This document shows, piece by piece, positions 1-7,951 of a DNA stretch of 64,000 nt. Within the stretch, counting starts at the first letter, position 1; the number at the start of each line of letters is the position of its first letter. Below the pieces are notes generated by a model. That model was not told the DNA's origin. It was given only the letters and a program-made list of their open reading frames with translations, and did not search any database. This DNA is from Flammeovirgaceae bacterium SG7u.111 (GTDB lineage: Bacteria > Bacteroidota > Bacteroidia > Cytophagales > Flammeovirgaceae): NCBI GenBank assembly GCA_034044135.1, contig CP139021.1:2619635-2683634 (forward strand). The letters are read 5' to 3'. The translations under genes and the position numbers were made by a program.

Positions 1-1975
1 TTATCATCATCTTGTCTGCATGGAGACGATGGATGGGCTTGAAATCTTTTGGAAGGATATTGATAAATGTGATTTCTCCTCCAAACTTATCTGCCAGTGC
101 CCCTGCCAGCTTGAGCATCAGTTCCAAATTACCTTTCCCCCCCACCGAAACAGCTATCTTTTTTGGAGCAAAGTTCCCTTCTTTCAGCCCTTTGAAGTTG
201 AACAGCAAGATATCGTTGGAAGCCCCGCTCACCACTTGTTCCATGAGCGTAGTAGTCGATTTCTTTTGGGGTTTTTCTGGTTTGGGCGTGTAGCCCATCA
301 CTATCAGGTTACAGCGCTCTTCTTCTGCAGTATGGATAATACCTTGGGAAATACTGCGCGAAGCCCGCAGTACAGGACGAATGGGAAAATCTACTTGCAT
401 TTGCATTTCCTCGGTACGCTTAAGCAGTTCCAATGATGAGCCTGCATCGGAGAGGGCAGCTTGGAAATCTACTTGTTCGGGGGTGTTTACCACACTAAGG
501 GCTACAATCTCCCCTTTGCTCTTTTTCAAGAGAATATTAGAAACGGTTAAAATACCCTTTTGGGTGAGTGGGTTGGCCATAGGGACCAATATTTTGCTAT
601 GGAAGCCAAGCATGGGTTGTTTGGTTTCGGAAAGCACCAAGTTGATGCCAGACTTAGAGCGGTTTTCGTTCTTTTTGGAATAGAACCAATAGACTGCAAA
701 GCCAGCTAAGCCCAATTGTAAGCCGAAAAGGATAGACATCCAATCCAAAGAACTCAACAAGCCAAGGTTGGCAATGAGTGTAGCTGCGGGAAGCATTTTT
801 TTCCACCAAGCAATTTTTATATTCTTAGGTTGTTTCCTATATATTTTTCTGAGGCTAAGAGAAACAGGAAGCAGGGAAGCCAACAAGGCAAAGTTTGCCG
901 ACTTTACAATGAACTCTAGGTCGAAGAATAGTAGGGCTGCCATTACCAGTGCACCACCTGCTAGAATGGCCGTTTGAGGAGTTTTGTTTTTCTCATGGAG
1001 TTGGCCAAGTAACTTAGGGACAAAACCGTCTTTCCCCATGGCAAAAATCTGTCGGGCTTGGGAAACCAAAGTGCTGTTGAGCGCACTTAGCGAAGCCAAA
1101 ATCCCTCCTGCCGAAATCAATACCCAACCGTATTTGCCTAAGCTCTCCGAGGCAACGAGTACTAAAGGAGCATTGGATGCTGCAAGTTGCTCCCACGGAA
1201 TGACCATAATAGAGATGACTGCTACGGCAAGGTAGCCGGCAAAGCTAACCTCCATCGAATACTTCATAGCCAAAGGGACAACCTGCTTGGGGGTGCGGAT
1301 TTCATCGCTGCTATTGGCAATGAGCTGGTAGCCAAAGAAAGAAATATAGATGATGGATATAGCTGAAAATGTTCCGCCGTAACCTTTTGGAAACATGGGT
1401 TTCACATTTTCAATATCTAGCAAAGGCAATGAGAAAAGGATAAGAACCAACAGGATAGCCAAGTTGCCCCATGTAAGAACTCCTTGGATTTTATCTGCCC
1501 CATTCGTGCCTTTTGCATTAAGCAAAGTAAGAAGAAGGACAATACCTGCGGAAATCAGTCTGACTTGAAAATCGGACAGTTCGAAGCCCAAAGAAGTGGT
1601 GAAGTACTGGGCAAAGCCTATGGCATAAAGCCCACAGGCAAAGATGCTCCCCAGCGCCAAGTACCAGCCCGTGGCAAAGCCGCCAAAGCTCCCCAGCGTT
1701 TTGTACACATAGGCATAGCCCCCGCCTGATACGGGAAGGGTTTTGGAAAGCTCGGCATAGACCAGTGTGGTAAGGAAGGCAAGCCCACCGCAAATAACGT
1801 AGCTCAACCAAACAGAAGGGCCTGCTTTGTCGGCTGCCAGCCCTATAAGCACATATACACCAGCGCCCATAAGCGCACCTACGCCAATAGTAGTAGCTCC
1901 GAATAGGCTGATATGTCTCTCGAAAGTGACGGGTATAATTTTCTTCTTGTATATCTCTTCTATTTTGCCAGCCAT
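1..1975 (-). CDS. APC-family amino acid permease with C-terminal universal-stress region (3' end outside window)
   Basis: Reading leftwards from the ATG at 1973-1975, the frame stays open to the window edge (over 650 residues). The first ~430 residues are a hydrophobic APC-superfamily transporter: GATTIGVGALMGAGVYVLIG is the typical first-helix signature, followed by about a dozen membrane segments. After roughly residue 450 the chain becomes soluble and contains KILVPMANPLTQKG and later KIAVSVGGKGN, which look like the starts of universal stress protein (UspA) repeats. The family moves amino acids across the inner membrane, and USP tails are thought to be regulatory. The substrate cannot be read from the sequence. 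The stop codon lies outside the window. The gene is transcribed away from the accessory region to its right. Confidence 0.88.
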   Translation of the reverse strand, partial: MAGKIEEIYKKKIIPVTFERHISLFGATTIGVGALMGAGVYVLIGLAADKAGPSVWLSYVICGGLAFLTTLVYAELSKTLPVSGGGYAYVYKTLGSFGGFATGWYLALGSIFACGLYAIGFAQYFTTSLGFELSDFQVRLISAGIVLLLTLLNAKGTNGADKIQGVLTWGNLAILLVLILFSLPLLDIENVKPMFPKGYGGTFSAISIIYISFFGYQLIANSSDEIRTPKQVVPLAMKYSMEVSFAGYLAVAVISIMVIPWEQLAASNAPLVLVASESLGKYGWVLISAGGILASLSALNSTLVSQARQIFAMGKDGFVPKLLGQLHEKNKTPQTAILAGGALVMAALLFFDLEFIVKSANFALLASLLPVSLSLRKIYRKQPKNIKIAWWKKMLPAATLIANLGLLSSLDWMSILFGLQLGLAGFAVYWFYSKKNENRSKSGINLVLSETKQPMLGFHSKILVPMANPLTQKGILTVSNILLKKSKGEIVALSVVNTPEQVDFQAALSDAGSSLELLKRTEEMQMQVDFPIRPVLRASRSISQGIIHTAEEERCNLIVMGYTPKPEKPQKKSTTTLMEQVVSGASNDILLFNFKGLKEGNFAPKKIAVSVGGKGNLELMLKLAGALADKFGGEITFINILPKDFKPIHRLHADKMMI

Positions 1976-2515
1976 ATCCGATTTGAATTGATTTGCAAGA
2001 TAACTAAATGTTAGTGTAAGAGTAAAGAGCTTTTTTTAAAGATTTGGCCTTTATGTAACATGGTAGGAGAGTCTCATGGGTTTTACTTGATGAAGTTGTC
2101 TAAAGTAAGGATTTCATGGCAAGAATAACATACGACGTGTTCGTTTTTTTACGCCCACGTCGCTTATTAGAGAAGCCAATATCCAGCCTGGGTAGGTAAT
2201 AAAATCAGTACGACGGGGGCTTTTGAGAAGACCCCGTCGTACTGATGTCATTCCTAACTTTAACTGGTCAACTCCTATATTTTCTCCCTTTCCCTCACAA
2301 ATCTTACGTAGGTACTCCATCTGTTTTATTTAACTACTCTCAATAAAGCACTTGTGTTCTAATAACAGGAAATAGACTTATATAAAGACAAGCTGTGTTT
2401 TTAGTAAGTTTTATCATAAAGCATTGTAAAGCAATATGTTACGCTCTTTTCTTTCAAGTGGTTTTACTTTTAGAAAAATGTGTACATGCTAGTTTTTAGT
2501 ACTTCATATAGCTAA
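1976..2515. other. Intergenic stretch with hairpins, no gene seen
   Basis: No convincing reading frame. It contains a short inverted repeat (CGACGTG at 2133-2139 with CACGTCG at 2156-2162) and a stronger hairpin at 2204-2246, listed separately. The base composition becomes AT-rich towards 2500, marking the start of an accessory-looking stretch. Confidence 0.5.
2204..2246. repeat. Perfect 15-bp inverted repeat (hairpin)
   Basis: ATCAGTACGACGGGG at 2204-2218 pairs exactly with 2232-2246 around a 13-base loop. No T-run follows on either side, so a simple intrinsic terminator is not obvious. A small dispersed palindrome is equally possible. Confidence 0.6.
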
Positions 2516-2725
2516 ATTTTAGCTTGTATCGAAAATGCTGAACAAGACGGAAATTCGTTTATGAAAACAAAGGACTTGTTTGCAATTAGACAATTAATAA
2601 AAAATATACCTGAATTGAGTGAATTGTTGTTTAACAGAAAACTGACTGAATTGCTGACTGGACTACCTAATAAAAATGGTACAAATTTATTAAGCCACTT
2701 TATCAAATTGTACCATTTTTATTAG
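2516..2725 (+). pseudogene. Fragment of a phytanoyl-CoA dioxygenase-like gene
   Basis: An open frame without a proper start or end, from the stop at 2513 to the TAG at 2723-2725. Its central part (FAIRQLIKNIPELSELLFN) resembles the N-terminal part of PhyH-type Fe(II)/2-oxoglutarate dioxygenases. Resemblance stops at about 2660, where a 25-bp inverted repeat begins, and the frame then reads through the repeat to a stop. The iron-binding HxD...H motif expected downstream is absent. This is best read as a remnant cut by a rearrangement. Assignment to PhyH is from pattern memory and is moderate only. Confidence 0.5.
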
Positions 2726-2732
2726 GTAGTCC
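2660..2732. repeat. Perfect 25-bp inverted repeat at a gene-fragment junction
   Basis: Bases 2660-2684 (starting GGACTACCTAATAAAAATGG) are the exact reverse complement of 2708-2732, with a 23-base spacer. The left arm ends the dioxygenase-like fragment and the right arm abuts the headless YceI frame. The arms look like terminal repeats of an element that has lost its interior, or a MITE. No target duplication was seen at the flanks. Confidence 0.8.
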
Positions 2733-3211
2733 AATTTGCTTTCAGCCAACAAACAATTAATTCTTCCAAATCTAAAGTAAAATTTGAAGTTTCTAACTTG
2801 GCTTTCAATACAGTAGAAGGAACTTTTACTGACATGATAGGAACGGTTAAGTTTTCAGAGGAAGATTTTAGCAATTCTTATTTTAATGTTTGCATAGCAG
2901 CTAAATCTGTAAATACTGAAAATGACACAAGAGACGAACATTTGCGAACTGAAGATTTTTTCCATGTAGAAAAGTACCCGAACATTTGTTTCAAATCAAG
3001 CTCGATTAAAAAAACGGCTAATGGGTACACAGCTATTGGCAAACTAACTATGCATGGAATAACTAAAGAGGTTAACATTCCTTTTACGTTTATCAGTAAT
3101 ACTTTTAGCGGTTCACTTACTCTTGACAGAACGGACTACAATGTTGGTTCAGATCGTAGTTTTATGATTGGAAAAGAGGCTAAACTAGAAATCATTTGTG
3201 TAATTAATTAG
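2726..3211 (+). CDS. YceI-family protein, 5' end missing
   Basis: The frame from 2726 encodes a YceI-like lipocalin-fold domain. SKSKVKFEVSNLAFNTVEGTF matches the start of the mature YceI domain, and it continues through RDEHLRTEDFFHVEKYP and TLTMHGITKEV-like strands (here KLTMHGITKEV) to LDRTDYNVGS near the end. YceI proteins are periplasmic isoprenoid- or lipid-binding proteins induced by stress. No ATG and no signal peptide precede the domain: the frame opens inside the right arm of the inverted repeat, and the only starts are a TTG at 2798 or an ATG at 2834, which would remove the first strand. The gene was probably decapitated by the same event that cut the upstream fragment. It may be silent or initiated from a non-standard codon. 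Confidence 0.75.
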   Translation, partial: VVQFAFSQQTINSSKSKVKFEVSNLAFNTVEGTFTDMIGTVKFSEEDFSNSYFNVCIAAKSVNTENDTRDEHLRTEDFFHVEKYPNICFKSSSIKKTANGYTAIGKLTMHGITKEVNIPFTFISNTFSGSLTLDRTDYNVGSDRSFMIGKEAKLEIICVIN

Positions 3212-3330
3212 GTTTATTTGATGAAAAACAATTAAAGAACAAGCAATAAGGTTAGAAACTTTTTTAGTGTAAAGCATGTCCCTTTAACTTTTGTAAACCA
3301 TGTTTCTTAACGAACAGGCGAAAAAAAACA

Positions 3331-4152
3331 ATGAAACAAAACGGTGAAACATACGATAATTTCAGAATAGCTGTTCCGACAGATTATAAAAATGTATTTT
3401 CTCATTTCTATTTTGCCGAAAATCAATCCAACGAAACTATAACAAAAACTTTATTGCCCTCGTACCAAACTATTTTGGTTTTCAATTTTGGCACAAAAGC
3501 ATTGCTCAATTCCAAAAATAATTCACAAATAGAAATTGACAAATGCATTGTATTGGGAACAATTCGGAAAGCATTTAACTATTCGTTACCTCCAAAAGCA
3601 AAAATTTTGGTTGCCAACTTCAAAGATGATGCGTTTTATCGGTTCTTTGGTAACACTTCACTTGCTGAAAACTTACCGGTTAATCCCGATGAATTATTGA
3701 ATAAAAATTGCTTTACTACAATGTGGTATGAACTCAATAAAATCGATAATGTAGACCAGCAAGTAAATTACATTCTTGAGTTTTGCACACCCTATATACA
3801 ACAGCGTGACAAAATTGCCAAACAACTGTCGAAATTCACAAAACAATCCTTAAACCCCATTAAATCACTTGCCAGCGAGAATAACCAAACAGAGCGGAAT
3901 ATCCAAATAAAACAAAAAAAGTACTTCGGGTATTCTGCGAAAGAAATTAACCGCTACCAGCGATTTTTAAAGGCAGTTGAATACATTGAAAACATTGCTT
4001 CAAAGGCTTCGAAAGAAGATTGGTTTACTGTCATCAACGATTGTGGTTACTATGACCAAAGCCAACTCATCAACGACTTTAAATATTACACTAATATGAG
4101 TCCGACAAAATACCTGAAATTCCAACAAGACATATGCAATCCTGTAAACTGA
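3331..4152 (+). CDS. AraC-family transcriptional regulator
   Basis: 273 residues. The N-terminal ~170 residues resemble the ligand-sensing half seen in Bacteroidota AraC proteins (DUF6597-like). The C-terminal ~100 residues hold the two helix-turn-helix motifs, ending in CGYYDQSQLINDFKYYTNMSPTKYLK, the standard second HTH with the F.....G.SP..Y pattern. It lies 73 bases upstream of a flavin oxidoreductase in the same direction and is a likely local regulator of that gene; this is inference from position. Codon use is AT-rich, like the genes around it. Confidence 0.88.
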   Translation: MKQNGETYDNFRIAVPTDYKNVFSHFYFAENQSNETITKTLLPSYQTILVFNFGTKALLNSKNNSQIEIDKCIVLGTIRKAFNYSLPPKAKILVANFKDDAFYRFFGNTSLAENLPVNPDELLNKNCFTTMWYELNKIDNVDQQVNYILEFCTPYIQQRDKIAKQLSKFTKQSLNPIKSLASENNQTERNIQIKQKKYFGYSAKEINRYQRFLKAVEYIENIASKASKEDWFTVINDCGYYDQSQLINDFKYYTNMSPTKYLKFQQDICNPVN

Positions 4153-4224
4153 TTTTCGTTTTCTTACAATTTTAGCAGAAAGCAACATTCTACTTTTACT
4201 TAAATAAATCAAAAAAGTAGAAAA

Positions 4225-4794
4225 ATGAAACATTTAATCATTTACGCTCATCCAAATGAACATAGTTTGAATGGACACCTAAAAAAAATAGTTTTAGACC
4301 AGCTCATCCAACAAAGACACGAAATAAAAGTTCGGGATTTGTACCAACTTAATTTTAATCCCGTGCTTTCTTTAGAAGATATAGCAGGACAGCGAAAAGG
4401 AGAAGTTTACGAAGATGTGAAAACTGAACAAAATTGTATTACATGGGCAGATAGCATTACTTTCATCTATCCAATTTGGTGGACCGGTTTACCCGCTATT
4501 ATGAAAGGTTACATTGACCGTGTTTTTAGCTATGGTTTCGCCTATCGGTATGACCAAGGAATTCAAAAAGGTTTGCTTTCGGGCAAACAAGCCATCATTA
4601 TTAATACATACGGAAAATCACAACGTGAATATCATGATTTGGGAATGGATAAAGCTCTTGAACTTGCATCAGATAAGGGTATTTATACCTATTGCGGTTT
4701 AGAGATTAGACAACATTTGTTTTTCGGCCAAGCCGATAGAGCCGATACAGAAATTATTGAGCAGTGGACAAGAGAAATCAAATCAATTTTTTAA
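4225..4794 (+). CDS. NAD(P)H dehydrogenase (quinone), flavodoxin-fold
   Basis: 189 residues, a full-length member of the NQO1/KefF/YwrO family. It opens with HLIIYAHPNEHSLNGHL, the phosphate-binding turn of this family, and contains FIYPIWWTGLPAIMKGYIDRV, the conserved substrate/FMN-binding stretch. These soluble enzymes use FAD or FMN and NAD(P)H for two-electron reduction of quinones and are common in oxidative or electrophile stress responses. The adjacent AraC regulator and downstream small membrane peptide suggest one stress-inducible unit. The ATG is preceded by the purine run AAAAAGTAGAAAA. Confidence 0.92.
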   Translation: MKHLIIYAHPNEHSLNGHLKKIVLDQLIQQRHEIKVRDLYQLNFNPVLSLEDIAGQRKGEVYEDVKTEQNCITWADSITFIYPIWWTGLPAIMKGYIDRVFSYGFAYRYDQGIQKGLLSGKQAIIINTYGKSQREYHDLGMDKALELASDKGIYTYCGLEIRQHLFFGQADRADTEIIEQWTREIKSIF

Positions 4795-4804
4795 AAATTT
4801 AAAA

Positions 4805-4954
4805 ATGAAACAGACAACAAAAACACAATTCGATATATCGGTTTGCAACCCGTTGCTTTTCAATAGCTATAAAGTAGTGAAGAAAGCTCTGAAGTACAGT
4901 TTGTATTTAATAGTGTTATATTTTGCTTACAAAGGATTTATGGACTGGAATTAA
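4805..4954 (+). CDS. Small single-pass membrane peptide (49 aa), unknown
   Basis: An ATG ten bases after the oxidoreductase stop opens a 49-residue frame. The N-terminal half is polar, with several lysines just before the hydrophobic stretch YSLYLIVLYFAYKGFMDW, so one membrane helix near the C-terminus is likely. The tight spacing indicates co-transcription with the flavin reductase. No family is recognised. Confidence 0.55.
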   Translation: MKQTTKTQFDISVCNPLLFNSYKVVKKALKYSLYLIVLYFAYKGFMDWN

Positions 4955-4976
4955 AGGAATGAAGATTATGCTGTAA

Positions 4977-5073
4977 ACAATGTATATGTACCATAGGTGC
5001 TTTTGTGATCCATCTATGGTATTTTGTATATTTAAGGACTGTGCTAAACCGAAAAATTAGTGCATATAATCCG
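4977..5073 (+). repeat. Direct repeat copy R1 (~97 bp) carrying a terminator-like hairpin
   Basis: This block matches 6557-6655 along its length. It starts with ACAATGTATATG and includes a stem TACCATAG (4989-4996) with CTATGGTA (5014-5021), then a shared tail GTGCTAAAC...ATCCG. It lies just after the small membrane peptide. Copy R2 lies just after the dehydrogenase, so the repeat behaves like a common 3' tail of two neighbouring units. Confidence 0.8.
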
Positions 5074-5158
5074 CTAATGCTCTTATACAAACCGTTGAAG
5101 CCAAAACTTTTTACCAATTGATAAATTAAGTAAACTCAAATTTTTCCAACTTGCAATA

Positions 5159-5725
5159 ATGGAAGATTTAATAGCATATATTTTACAATTTGGAATTCTG
5201 AATGTGCAACAGATTAATCTGATTAAAGGAAAAGTAACTGAATTAGAACTCAGAAAAGATGCATATTTTTCAGAAGCTGGTAAAATTCCAAGACAAGTTG
5301 CATTCGTGGTAAAAGGTGTTTTTAGAGGCTGTTATTATAACAACAAAGGAGAGGAAATAACACGCTGTTTTATTCAAGAAAAAAGTATAATGTGTGATTA
5401 TGTGAATTTTGAATCTAATGCCTTTTCTTCCGATTATCTGCAGGCCTGTACCGATTGTGAGCTCATGGTTTTTTCAAAGCAAAGTTGGGAAGAACTTTCA
5501 CGAGTTATTGTGGGATGGGATGCTATTAAAAGTAAAATGGCTCAAGTTTGTATGTATCAAAAATCCAGAAAAAACCCAGTCATTTCTCAGGATGCCACGA
5601 CCCGATATTTGGAGTTTATAGAAAACTATCCCTCATTAGTCAATCGAATCCCTTTGACATATATAGCATCTTACTTAGGGGTAACGCAACAATCTTTAAG
5701 TAGAATTAGAAAAAATATCAGCTAA
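5159..5725 (+). CDS. Crp/Fnr-family transcriptional regulator
   Basis: 188 residues, the usual size for Bacteroidota CRP-like regulators. An N-terminal cyclic-nucleotide-binding beta-barrel (AFVVKGVFRGCYYNNKGEEITRCFIQE pattern, split here) is followed by a helix and a C-terminal HTH, LTYIASYLGVTQQSLSRIRK. The phosphate-binding cassette for cAMP is not clearly present, as in most members of this clade, so the ligand is unknown. It sits 77 bases upstream of a short-chain dehydrogenase on the same strand, its probable target. Confidence 0.9.
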   Translation: MEDLIAYILQFGILNVQQINLIKGKVTELELRKDAYFSEAGKIPRQVAFVVKGVFRGCYYNNKGEEITRCFIQEKSIMCDYVNFESNAFSSDYLQACTDCELMVFSKQSWEELSRVIVGWDAIKSKMAQVCMYQKSRKNPVISQDATTRYLEFIENYPSLVNRIPLTYIASYLGVTQQSLSRIRKNIS

Positions 5726-5802
5726 AGACTCTTTTTACCATTTGGTAAAATATCTCTTTTTTAATCGATAGAACTTTACATCATCATTAAAAAAGAAATA
5801 AA

Positions 5803-6543
5803 ATGAAGAAAGTATTAATCACAGGGGCTAATAAAGGCATTGGCTTTGCAACAGCTAAATTATTATTACAAAAAGGGTATTACGTTTATCTCGGTAGTAG
5901 AAATATGCAAAATGGTGTTGCAGCTGTTGAAAAATTGAAAGAAAAAGGTTTAACGAATGTAGAGTGTACTCAAATAGATGTAACCGATGACTATTCAGTT
6001 AAAACAGTTGCCGAAAAAATAATTAAAAAAACGGATGTTCTAGATATCTTGATTAACAATGCGGGTATCAATGGAGGAGATGACCCTTATACAGCTTTAG
6101 CAGCCAAGCCAGAGGAGTTTCAAGCAGCATTTGATGTCAATGTAATTGGCACATCAAGGGTTACCCAAGCATTTCTTAATTTACTTAAAAAATCACAACA
6201 ACCTCGAATTGTAAATTTAAGTACTAGTGTTGGTTCTCTTACTTTACAAAGTGACCTGAACTGGCCAGCATATAATTATGCAAAATATGCTGTTTATGCA
6301 GCTTCTAAAGCAGCCTTAAATATGTACACCATTCACTTGGCTTATGAACTGCGTGATACCAATTTTAAGGTAAATGCTGTTTGTCCAGGGTTAACAGCTA
6401 CTGACTTTACATTTGGAAATGGAGGAGAAGTGGAAACCGCAGCGAAAAGGGTGGTTAAATACGCAACAATTGGCCAAGAAGGACCATCGGGAAAATTCTT
6501 CAGCCAAGAATCCAATCCTGAAACTGAGGGAATTCCTTGGTAA
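5803..6543 (+). CDS. Short-chain dehydrogenase/reductase (SDR)
   Basis: 246 residues, classical SDR. TGANKGIGFATAKLL is the Rossmann TGxxxGxG motif, INNAGING the NNAG motif, and LSTSVGS followed by YAVYAASKAAL gives the catalytic Ser-Tyr-Lys. The chain resembles carbonyl-reductase-like SDRs that reduce small carbonyls with NADPH; the substrate is unknown. It is preceded by a Crp-like regulator in the same direction and followed by repeat copy R2. Confidence 0.92.
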   Translation: MKKVLITGANKGIGFATAKLLLQKGYYVYLGSRNMQNGVAAVEKLKEKGLTNVECTQIDVTDDYSVKTVAEKIIKKTDVLDILINNAGINGGDDPYTALAAKPEEFQAAFDVNVIGTSRVTQAFLNLLKKSQQPRIVNLSTSVGSLTLQSDLNWPAYNYAKYAVYAASKAALNMYTIHLAYELRDTNFKVNAVCPGLTATDFTFGNGGEVETAAKRVVKYATIGQEGPSGKFFSQESNPETEGIPW

Positions 6544-6556
6544 TAAAGAAAAACCA

Positions 6557-6655
6557 ACAATGTATATGAGCCATAGCTGATTTTGTAATTCATCTATGGT
6601 TTTTTTGTATGTTTAAAGTCTGTGCTAAACTGAAAATTTAATGCGTAAAAATCCG
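6557..6655 (+). repeat. Direct repeat copy R2 (~99 bp) with intrinsic terminator
   Basis: Second copy of the block at 4977-5073. The hairpin CCATAG (6571-6576) with CTATGG (6594-6599) is directly followed by seven T residues, so this copy probably terminates the dehydrogenase transcript. The sequence then runs on for ~30 bases until the IS3-type element begins. Confidence 0.8.
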
Positions 6656-6744
6656 ATACGGCTCATACACGATACTGTTAGCGGTGTAGTATACCCCAAA
6701 AATCGAACAACTGAATAAGGTCCGAAAAAACTTTATATTCGATT

Positions 6745-7029
6745 ATGGCAAAGCGAAAAAGTTACACTACCAAATTCAAGAAGCAGGTAGCCATTGAGGC
6801 AGTCAAGGAACACCTGACAATTCCCCAGATTGCACAGAAGTTCAAGGTGCCCCCCTCCCAGATAAATAAATGGAAGGGGGTTCTGCTTGAGCAGAGCGAT
6901 GTGCTATTTGAGCATGGAAACAGTAGGCACAAAGTTTCAAAGGAAAACGAGAAAGCCCAAGACGATTTGCTGCGGATTATCGGCAAGCTACAGGTAGAGA
7001 ATGAGTTTCTAAAAAAAACGCTCGACTGA
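6745..7029 (+). CDS. IS3-family transposase OrfA
   Basis: 94 residues. The N-terminal HTH (KKQVAIEAVKEHLTIPQIAQ) recognises the IS ends and the C-terminal ~30 residues form a leucine-zipper-like helix. A run of eight A (7011-7018) sits just before the stop. A -1 slip there would continue straight into OrfB through the codons AAC GCT CGA CTG, giving the OrfAB fusion that is the active transposase in this family. Confidence 0.9.
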   Translation: MAKRKSYTTKFKKQVAIEAVKEHLTIPQIAQKFKVPPSQINKWKGVLLEQSDVLFEHGNSRHKVSKENEKAQDDLLRIIGKLQVENEFLKKTLD

Positions 7030-7868
7030 TGTGCCAAGAGGCAAAATTGCGGGGTATCAGCCGTTCGGAGAATTTGAGTCTGGTCAGGCAGTGCCAGCTG
7101 CTCGGGATAAATAGGGGGAGGCTTTATTACCAGCCTGTCCCAGAAAGCGGCATGAATCTTAGGATCATGCGCCTGATGGGTGAGCACTATCTGGTCCGCC
7201 CAGACAAAGGGCCACGCAGGATGCGCACTTGGCTGAAGAGGGTACATGGCATCAATGCCAACCTCAAGAAAGTCAGCCGCTTATACTACGAGGTCATGGG
7301 ACTCAGCTCAATACTTTCCGGGTCCCATACTTCAAAGCCGGCACCGGGGAACAAGGTTTGTCCCTACCTGCTTAGAGGCATGGAGATAGAAAGGACCAAT
7401 CAAGCCTGGCAGACGGACATCACATACATCGGGCTGTCAGGGGGGTATCTATATCTGGCCGCATGGATTGATGTGGCTACCCGTTTCGTACTGGACTGGT
7501 CGCTGAGCAATACAATGACGGCTGGATGGTGTGCGGAAGTATTTGAAAGGGCATGCAGTAGCTGGGGAAAGCCTGAGATTGTCAATACCGACCAAGGAAG
7601 CCAATATACTTCGGACGTATTCGCCTCAGCGGTCCTTGAGGTGGGCAAGACCAAGTTGAGTATGGACGGAAAAGGCAGGGCTACCGATAATGCCTTCATA
7701 GAAAGGCTATGGAGGATTGTGAAATATGAGTATGTATTCCTGCATGATTTTGCGAATGGGACTCAACTGGCTGAAGGTCTCAAGAATTATTTCTATTATT
7801 ACAATCATGAAAGGGAGCATCCATCTATTGAACCGCCAATACCTTCCATGAATTATTTAATCAATTAA
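7029..7868 (+). CDS. IS3-family transposase OrfB (DDE integrase core)
   Basis: 279 residues, overlapping OrfA by one base (TGATG). It carries the retroviral-integrase (rve) core: WQTDITYIG gives the first Asp, VNTDQGSQYTS the second, and DNAFIERLWRIVKYEY the Glu, so the DDE triad is complete. It ends with the usual YYYNHEREHPSI motif. Nothing seen is broken, so the element may be active. Confidence 0.92.
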   Translation: MCQEAKLRGISRSENLSLVRQCQLLGINRGRLYYQPVPESGMNLRIMRLMGEHYLVRPDKGPRRMRTWLKRVHGINANLKKVSRLYYEVMGLSSILSGSHTSKPAPGNKVCPYLLRGMEIERTNQAWQTDITYIGLSGGYLYLAAWIDVATRFVLDWSLSNTMTAGWCAEVFERACSSWGKPEIVNTDQGSQYTSDVFASAVLEVGKTKLSMDGKGRATDNAFIERLWRIVKYEYVFLHDFANGTQLAEGLKNYFYYYNHEREHPSIEPPIPSMNYLIN

Positions 7869-7951
7869 GACCTTATTAAAAAACCGATTCTGTTTAAAAA
7901 TGGGGGACACATCAATTTATACGATAAATAACCTTCTAAAGAAACTACTCC

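Larger units (their letters stand above)
6685..7914 (+). mobile_element. IS3-family insertion sequence
   Basis: A two-frame element of ~1.23 kb with an orfA/orfB pair. The ends are imperfect inverted repeats: 6685-6697 against the reverse complement of 7902-7914 agrees in 9 of 13 bases, both with a CCCC core, and an AATAAGGTC motif occurs about 25 bases inside each end. No target duplication was found, so the outer limits are tentative. The right end lies less than 40 bases from the start codon of the downstream lipoprotein gene. Confidence 0.75.

Noticed and set aside
4977-6684. Possible integron attC sites in the repeat tails and the GTTAG motif near 6677
   Set aside because: The paired RYYYAAC/GTTRRRY core boxes and the imperfect symmetric fold of attC could not be matched, and no integrase is present in the window.
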